From positions 186,001 to 250,000 of the forward strand of contig JAWPHD010000226.1 of the NCBI GenBank assembly GCA_037043455.1: a stretch of 64,000 bases of DNA, written 5' to 3'. A model generated the notes under the pieces. That model had not been told where the DNA came from. It made no database searches and worked only from the letters and a program-made list of their open reading frames with translations. The position numbers were made by a program, and so were the translations under genes. This DNA comes from Cyrtodaria siliqua (taxonomy: Eukaryota > Mollusca > Bivalvia > Adapedonta > Hiatellidae). The stretch's first letter is position 1; each line of letters opens with the position of its first letter. This document shows, piece by piece, positions 57,796 through 64,000 of the stretch.

Positions 57796-58974
57796 AAAGC
57801 AATCTAACTATAAAGTTGGAAGACAGTTAAAGCAATCTAACTATATTGTTGGAAGACAGTTAAAGCAATCTAACTATAAAGTTGGAAGACAGATAAAGCA
57901 ATCTAACTATAAAGTTGGAAGACAGTTAAAGCAATCTAACTATAAAGTTGAAAGACAGTTAAAGCAATCTAACTATAAAGTTGGAAGACAGTTAAAGCAA
58001 TCTAACTATAAAGTTGGAAGACAGTCAAAGCAATCTAACTATAAAGTTGAAAGACAGTCAAAGCAATCTAACTATAAAATGGAAAGACAGTCAAAGCAAT
58101 CTAACTATAACGTTGGAAGACAGTTAAAGCAATCTAACTATATTGTTGGAAGACAGTTAAAGCAATCTAACTATAAAGTTGGAAGACAGTTAAAGCAATC
58201 TAACTTTAAAGTTGAAAGACAGTTAAAGCAATCTAACTATAAAGTTGAAAGACAGTTAAAGCAATCTAACTATAAAGTTGGAAGACAGTTAAAGCAATCT
58301 AACTATAAAGTTGAAAGACAGTCAAAGCAATCTAACTATAAAATTGAAAGACAGTCAAAGCAATCTAACTATAACGTTGGAAGACAGTTAAAGCAATCTA
58401 ACTATAACGTTGGAAGACAGTTAAAGCAAACTAACTATAAAGTTGTGAGACAGTTAAAGCAATCAAACTTTAAAGTTGAAAGACAGATAAAGCAATCTAA
58501 CTATAAAGTTGGAAGACAGTTAAAGCAATCTAACTATAAAGTTGGAAGACAGTTAAAGCAATCTAACTATAAAGTTGGAAGACAGTTAAAGCAATCTAAC
58601 TATAAAGTTGAAAGACAGTTAAAGCAATCTAACTATAAAGTTGGAAGACAGTTAAAGCAATCTAACTATAAAGTTGAAAGACAGTTAAAGCAATCTAACT
58701 ATAAAGTTGAAAGACAGTTAAAGCAATCTAACTATAAAGTTGGAAGACAGTTAAAGCAATCTAACTATAAAGTTGGAAGACAGTTAAAGCAATCTAACTA
58801 TAAAGTTGAAAGACAGTTAAAGCAATCTAACTATAAAGTTGGAAGACAGTTAAAGCAATCTAACTATAAAGTTGAAAGACAGTTAAAGCAATCTAACTAT
58901 AAAGTTGAAAGACAGTTAAAGCAATCTAACTATAAAGTTGGAAGACAGTTAAAGCAATCCTTCATTTGGCGGAG

Positions 58975-59165
58975 GGACTATATATGTTCTACGCAAAGTA
59001 AGAATATGGACGATTCCGGAATTGCTCTGCGCAAAGTAAGAATTCTTAAAATGCGCAATGATTCCGGAATTGCGCAGGACTATTCCGGAATTGCGCAAGG
59101 GGTTAAATATATAAACCACGCATTAAAGTGTCTCTGCACAATTTGAGAATATTTTGCGCAAAGTA
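58975..59165. repeat. Module of TTCCGGAA and TGCGCA motifs after the satellite
   Basis: ATTCCGGAATTGC occurs three times (59012, 59063 and 59085 area), and CGCAAAGTAAGAAT three times (about 58993, 59027 and 59157). Both cores are palindromic. It does not look coding. Confidence 0.75.
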
Positions 59166-60252
59166 AGAATTTGTGTTATGATGTGTATAGGAAGATGCTT
59201 ATTTTAAACCTACTTATATTTCATTTTAATATGCTTATTTTACTTCACCCATCTGCGACAAACAGATAATTTACAGTTAAGAATCACGTATGATTAACAT
59301 AAACTTAATTATTTACAAAACAATTTGAAGTCCTTAACTTCAACAATACTTTCCAGGTTCCATAATATTTGGTAAGAAAATTCAATTGAACTATTTTTTA
59401 TTATTTCAAACGAGGTTGCATGACAATGCACTTTATTAAAAGCACATTATTTGCCCATTTAATTATGTTTTGCCTACACAGGCCGTGAGTATGCTGCTTA
59501 AAGTTTCTGCTTATCAAAGAAAATTATGTAATACTACCTAATATGTCGGAATAATTAAGTAAGACGGTTCTATCTGTTGAATCGAAAATCACTCTTTCAT
59601 TGGCTTTTCATGAGCAAAAAAAACAAGTTGATATAGATATAATCAACGTGTTGCTGTCGTTTTAAAACGCAACTTTGACTTGCAACATTATTTAGATATC
59701 GATGAAGAGAAAACAATGAAAATAATTCTCGGCACATTTAGACTGTCTTCACACAACCTCGACATAGGAAGAGGAAACCAAGAAAATCATAGAAAGGAAA
59801 GAATAATGCAAACTTTAATATATGAATTTTATTGAAAACGCTCGTGCGTCCTTTTTATAAACCACTTATTGCTTGTGTGTACTTTTCATGCGTTAATCTG
59901 ATATAAAAAAAAGAAAAAATGATTTAAGTGATAGTTTTAAACATGTAATCTTTTTTTTTCTCAAGTAAAACATGTTTTGAAATATGTTTTTATTGTGGAA
60001 ATACATGTTATAATTTATGCCAGGCCTTCGTTTCCCAAATGTTCTCCAAGAAGCGAAAACGGTATGGGGTATGAAATAAACTGTAATTTCGGTTTAAAAG
60101 GCCTGTATATTGAACAATTAATTGAACTTCTTTTCGCTTTATTACAGTTGTGTTTTATTCTTTAGCGTTGTTATAGGTTAACATTATTAATAATTAATAA
60201 TTTGCAAATATGTAAAAAAAAAATAAAAAAGCTGAATACACCGCAAACTAAA
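59166..60252. other. No gene seen
   Basis: AT-rich DNA with no recognisable gene or bounded repeat. The small open frame at 59977-60165 has no family features. Confidence 0.5.
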
Positions 60253-61455
60253 AACAAGAGGCCCAAGAGGGCCTGTGGATGCTCTGCTGGCTAATATGGC
60301 TCTTATAACATCAATGAAGCGAGTGACTATCGTCTTAAAGAGGCAGAATATAGCATTTTTAACTAAATCAAGAGCCATAACTCTGCCGTTACTGGTCCGA
60401 TCTGGCTGGTTTTCGAACTTGGCCAGTAGAGATAATAAAAATATTTAAAAAAAACAAAACTTTACCGAGCTGTTATTGACATTAACAATCTGGTAAAGTT
60501 TGGTAAAGATCGAATGAAAAAAAAGGCGTCTAGAGTGTACACAAGGTTTTACAAGTATTTGACCTAGTGACCTAGTTTTTGACCCCATGGGACCCATTTT
60601 CAAACTTGATCAAGATATAATTAAGACAACATTTCGACAAAGTTTTATCAAGATCGGGTCAGAAATATGGCCTCTAGAGTGTATACAAGGTTTTTCAAGT
60701 ATTTGACCTAGTGACCTAGTTTTTGACCCTGTGTGACCCATTTTCGAACTTTAGCAAGCTATAATTGAGACAAATATTCTGACAAAATTGCATCAAGATC
60801 GGGTCAAAAATATGGCCTTTAGAGTGTACACACGGTTTTTCCAAAGTTTGACCTAGTGACCTAGTTTTTAACACCATGTGACCCATTTTTGAACTTGACC
60901 AAGATATAATTAAGACAAACATTTTGACAAAGTTTCATTAAGATTGGGTAAAAAATACGGCTTCTAGAGTGTACACAAGGTTTTTTAAGTATTTGACCTA
61001 GTGACCTAGTTTTTAACCCCATGTGACCCATTTTCAAACTTGACCAAGATATAATTAAGACAAACATTCTGACAAAGTTGCATCAAGCTCGGGTCAAAAA
61101 TATGGCCTCTAGTGTACACAAGGTTTTTCCAATATTTGACCTAGTGACCTAGTTTTTAACTTCATGTGACCCATTTCCGAACTTGATCAAGATATAATTA
61201 AGATAAACAATTTGACAAAGTTTCATCAAGATTGGGTAACAAATATGACCTCTAGAATGTACACAAGTTTTTTCAAGTATTTGACCTAGTGACCTAGTTT
61301 TTGACCCCACATGACCCAATTTTGAACTTGACCGAGATTTCATTGAGACAAACATTCTGACAAAGTTTCATGATGATTGCATCAGAAATGTGGCCTCTAG
61401 AGTGTACACAAGAAAAGTTAACGGACGACGGACGACGGACGAAGGAAGCCAGTAG
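60253..61455 (+). mobile_element. Complete AACAAGA-type element with 145-bp tandem core (1.2 kb)
   Basis: Starts AACAAG, hairpin AGGCCC-AAGA-GGGCCT, subterminal GCTCTGCTGGCT. It ends AGCCAGTAGAGCTAA. The core holds six units of about 145 bp with TATTTGACCTAGTGACCTAG and 'ATATAATTAAGACAAAC'. Three matching minus-strand 68-codon frames are by-products of this period. Confidence 0.75.
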
Positions 61456-62500
61456 AGCTAAAAATTAGCATTTCCATAGATCTACATACATCTGTATATC
61501 CATGGCATTTCCAACTATAAATTTAATATTTCGAAATACGCATATATTGTCGTCATTTAGTATGAAAAAAGCACACAACTTCTAATATGATAAAATTTAT
61601 TTAACATTTCTTCTAGCTATTTAAATTATTTATCTTTCACCGATTCCAATATGTTAGTACCGGTATACGTCAATAAATTATGGCGAAATATTTATATTTA
61701 ATTTAAACATATTTCATTTCATTTTTTATTTCCTTTATTGTGATTGGCTAATTAAATAAAAGGGCGTATCTCACTGCATTTAAACAATATGATTGACCAA
61801 CATGTCTCAGGGCCACAAGTAATAGGAAGCGTGACGGAGCGGCGCGTGGACTCCTTCACACCTTTGAACAACATTACACACACACTCTCTTAACAGTGTG
61901 AAGTTTGTTTAATTTGGTCCATTATATACCAATCATATATAAATTGACAAAAGGACTGTTAATCGAACGTTGTATTTAACTATTATTACATTACATGGTC
62001 ATGCATTAATTCCTTTAAGCGATGGGGAAGCTTATATTAGTCAGTTTTACAATGTATTACTATATTTTCGACAATATAAACATACATAAAATATGTTTTA
62101 CTGAAAAAAAAATCGATAACCTGTTTAAAGTTAAATGTTTTAATTTTACAATATGCAGGTTTTTAAAACGAAATTAAGGTTTTATTTCATACCCCGCGTT
62201 AGACGGGTTATGACAGTTAATTTCCGGCCACATAATGATATTAATGTTGAATATAATTATGTTATGTTATAGATATTGCAATATTTCTAAATATATTTAA
62301 ACATATTTAACATATTTAACATATTTCGTACACTACGAATATTGTTTCATACGAAAGCTACATTTTTGATGTAATGTTAGTGCTAACACTTAGAACACAG
62401 TATAATCAGGCCATTTTCACGTTATTTTCTAAATTACTATTTCACTTCTTCATCTTTCGTCGATTTTTGTGCAAAATATAACCTATTTATCTGTCGAAAT
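61456..62500. other. No gene seen
   Basis: Very AT-rich, with repeated ATATTTAAACATATTT phrases near 62285-62330. No recognisable gene. Confidence 0.5.
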
Positions 62501-62514
62501 GCCATGAAACACCG

Positions 62515-62624
62515 TTCGTTCGTTTGTTCGTTCGTTCGAACGTTCATTCAATCCATCCACCCACCCACCCACCCACCCATCCATCCATCCATCCATCCAT
62601 CCATCCATTCATTCATTCATTCAA
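62515..62624. repeat. Tetranucleotide microsatellite (GTTC, CACC, CATC, CATT)
   Basis: Four successive tetranucleotide runs differing by one base each. The His-Pro and Ile-His-Pro repeats of the open frame across it are a by-product. Confidence 0.95.
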
Positions 62625-62736
62625 ATTCACAATTTCTCTCCCGAGGGAGATATTTCCCGTATCTCAAGACTGGTTATAGCTTTTCTATTCCCAGTATTTC
62701 CTATATAAATCACAGACAAATATGTAACATAGGGAA

Positions 62737-62836
62737 AGCTCACCCGAGGGGTCAGAATGGCAACCAGGGACGAGGCTCTGCCGAGTTCCTGGTTACAGTT
62801 CTGATCTCGAGGGTGAGATTTCCCTATCTCACGTGG
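62737..62836. repeat. Long imperfect hairpin of about 100 bases
   Basis: Arms AGGGAAAGCTCACCCGAG / CTCGAGGGTGAGATTTCCCT, GTCAGAA / TTCTGAT and AACCAGGGA / TTCCTGGTT pair in nested order around CGAGGCTCTGCCG. A small related hairpin (TCTCCCGAGGGAGA) lies at 62638-62651. Confidence 0.75.
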
Positions 62837-62869
62837 ATAACTCTATCGAATGAAATAAGATAATATGCA

Positions 62870-63395
62870 CGTATATGAGGGTATTTGGACATTGGGACAT
62901 ATAATGTTATGTATAATTGTGGGAATATTGTGTATTAAAAGATATATAGAGTATGTAGATATACTATGTAAATATATAAAGGGTACGGTGACATCATATG
63001 AAGGATATAGAGAGTAAGTAGGCACATTACGAGATCATTTAGAGAGTACAGGGCCATATTATGTAAGGATATAAGGGGTATTCATGGGGTTATATATATA
63101 AGTATATAGAGAGTAAGGGGACATATTTTGTAAGGATATAGAGGGTATGGGACATATATAGCGTATGGGGATATAGTTATTATGTAAGTATAATATCCAC
63201 ATACCCTATATATCCCTATATAATATGTTCCCATACCCTCTATATTATACCGGTACATAAGGATATATAAGGTATGGGAATATGATATGTAAGGATATAT
63301 AGGGTATGGGGATAACATATATTATAATAAGTATATAGAGAATGCGTTGACATATTATATAAGGATATATATGAGATATGGAATGCACAACGTAC
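62870..63395. repeat. Degenerate AT-rich tandem repeat with an inverted block
   Basis: Variants of GTAAGGATATATAGGGTATG and GGGGACATATTATG recur every 30-45 bases. At 63190-63245 the same motif is inverted (CATACCCTATATATCCC). Open frames rich in Tyr, Ile and Ser across it are by-products. Confidence 0.8.
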
Positions 63396-63539
63396 ATACA
63401 AAGCTTTCTCACCCACATAACTCAGTAGAGTCAATTCGAGTTTTGACTGTTGTCTCCACGCAGTTGCCTAACACAAGAGAGACGTTGGTCTTATTCTGGT
63501 ATTCAACTTTAAGTTTTCAAACTATTTAATATGACTTAG

Positions 63540-64000
63540 AGAGGCTCTACCTATATATTTTTGTCCACCAATTGATATAAACTTTACTTAATTATAAAGA
63601 GGACTATGAAAAAGGTAATTGGCAATAATTTCACCCCATGTAATATGCATTTTGCTGGGGAAAAAAGGGTTGAAAGATCGGATTTTTGAAATTGTATTCG
63701 TAATTGCTTTAGACAAGCCGATTGCGGAGATTTTCCGGTCTTATTCGTTTACAATCGGAACTGCCTCGTCGGATTGGCGAAGAGTTCCGATTGATTCGTT
63801 TACTATCGGAACTGCCCCAAATAGTTTGTTTTCGTTAAACTGAATCGCATTGCGCATGTCCGAGAAAATCATAAAAACTCGTAGTTCTCCGGCAGGAATA
63901 AACGGCTGGGCAGCATTTTATTCAAGATATTGTTTTGATCATAATTAATAATTTACAGAACTGGAATACGAACCATGTTTCTTCTTAGAATATTCATAAA
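63540..64000. mobile_element. TTAA-type MITE, second copy (cut by window end)
   Basis: Homologous to 11503-12039 over its whole visible length, starting AGAGGCTCTACCTATAT. The base quartet before it is TTAG, one change from TTAA. The right end would fall about 50 bases past the window. Confidence 0.85.

Larger units (their letters stand above)
44274..58959 (+). repeat. 33-bp satellite array, 14.7 kb, about 445 monomers
   Basis: Head-to-tail monomers, all in one orientation. Each contains CTAACTATAAAGTTG and AGACAGTTAAAGCAAT. The commonest variant is one base, GGAAGA against GAAAGA, and others (TTTAAAG, ACAAAG, AATGTT, CAAAG for TAAAG) recur in fixed order. Larger repeats overlie it: a ~957-bp block at about 45.9-46.9 and 46.9-47.8 kb, and a ~5.57-kb block at 47163-52727 repeated from 52728 to about 57.8 kb with small internal losses. 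Frame-breaking units are AAAGCTAACT (5-bp loss), CAGTTAAACAGTTAAAG (7-bp gain) and AAAGTTCTAAC. Confidence 0.97.

Noticed and set aside
44274..58959. CRISPR array
   Set aside because: There are no spacers. Repeats abut directly, the genome is eukaryotic, and no cas genes are present.
60716..61355. Three similar 68-codon minus-strand open frames
   Set aside because: They are the same ~145-bp tandem repeat read three times. Their similarity reflects the repeat rather than a gene family.
62504..62863. 119-codon open frame with His-Pro and Ile-His repeats
   Set aside because: It runs through a tetranucleotide microsatellite and a non-coding hairpin, with no domain features.

Overview
The window looks like nuclear DNA of a bivalve mollusc. 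It is AT-rich and almost wholly non-coding, and it is packed with short interspersed repeats of a kind I associate with bivalve genomes (phrases such as 'AAGATGGCCGCC', 'GGGCCATAACTC' and 'AACAAGAGGCCCAAGAGGGCC'). One real protein-coding gene could be assembled. The species is not identifiable from sequence alone.

The gene lies on the minus strand between 36064 and 19553. Eight coding exons with canonical splice sites and matching phases join into a complete 392-codon frame. It encodes a six-bladed kelch beta-propeller protein most like the KLHDC1/KLHDC2 group, with an acidic loop in blade 3 and an N-terminus (MGNQSS) that fits an N-myristoylation signal. Its introns hold most of the named transposon remnants in the middle of the window.

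Layout: 1-3225, a duplicated ~1.1 kb segment with a GA tract, a minisatellite and a tRNA-like sequence in each copy. 3300-18150, interspersed repeats with several cleanly bounded MITEs, a tRNA-derived SINE, two large inverted repeats and a duplicated 0.7 kb segment. 18270-36070, the kelch gene and its repeat-filled introns, including a 23-bp minisatellite beside a splice donor. 36070-44200, more interspersed repeats and a MITE with a 4-bp target duplication. 44274-58959, one 14.7 kb head-to-tail array of a 33-bp satellite monomer with two levels of larger duplication. 58960-64000, a short TTCCGGAA/TGCGCA module, AT-rich DNA without visible genes, a 145-bp tandem element, simple repeats, and a second copy of the MITE seen at 11.5 kb.

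The most notable patterns are these. (1) The satellite appears to start inside the 5' end of a mobile element. (2) An element group shares the 5' prefix AACAAGA followed by perfect hairpins whose sequences differ, so both arms have changed together. (3) Three unrelated-looking MITEs share a CAG-type terminus, a 5-bp target duplication and a co-varying hairpin near one end. (4) An intronic minisatellite appears to have grown from the 3' end of an interspersed repeat. Long open frames inside the satellite follow from its period being a multiple of three and are not treated as genes.
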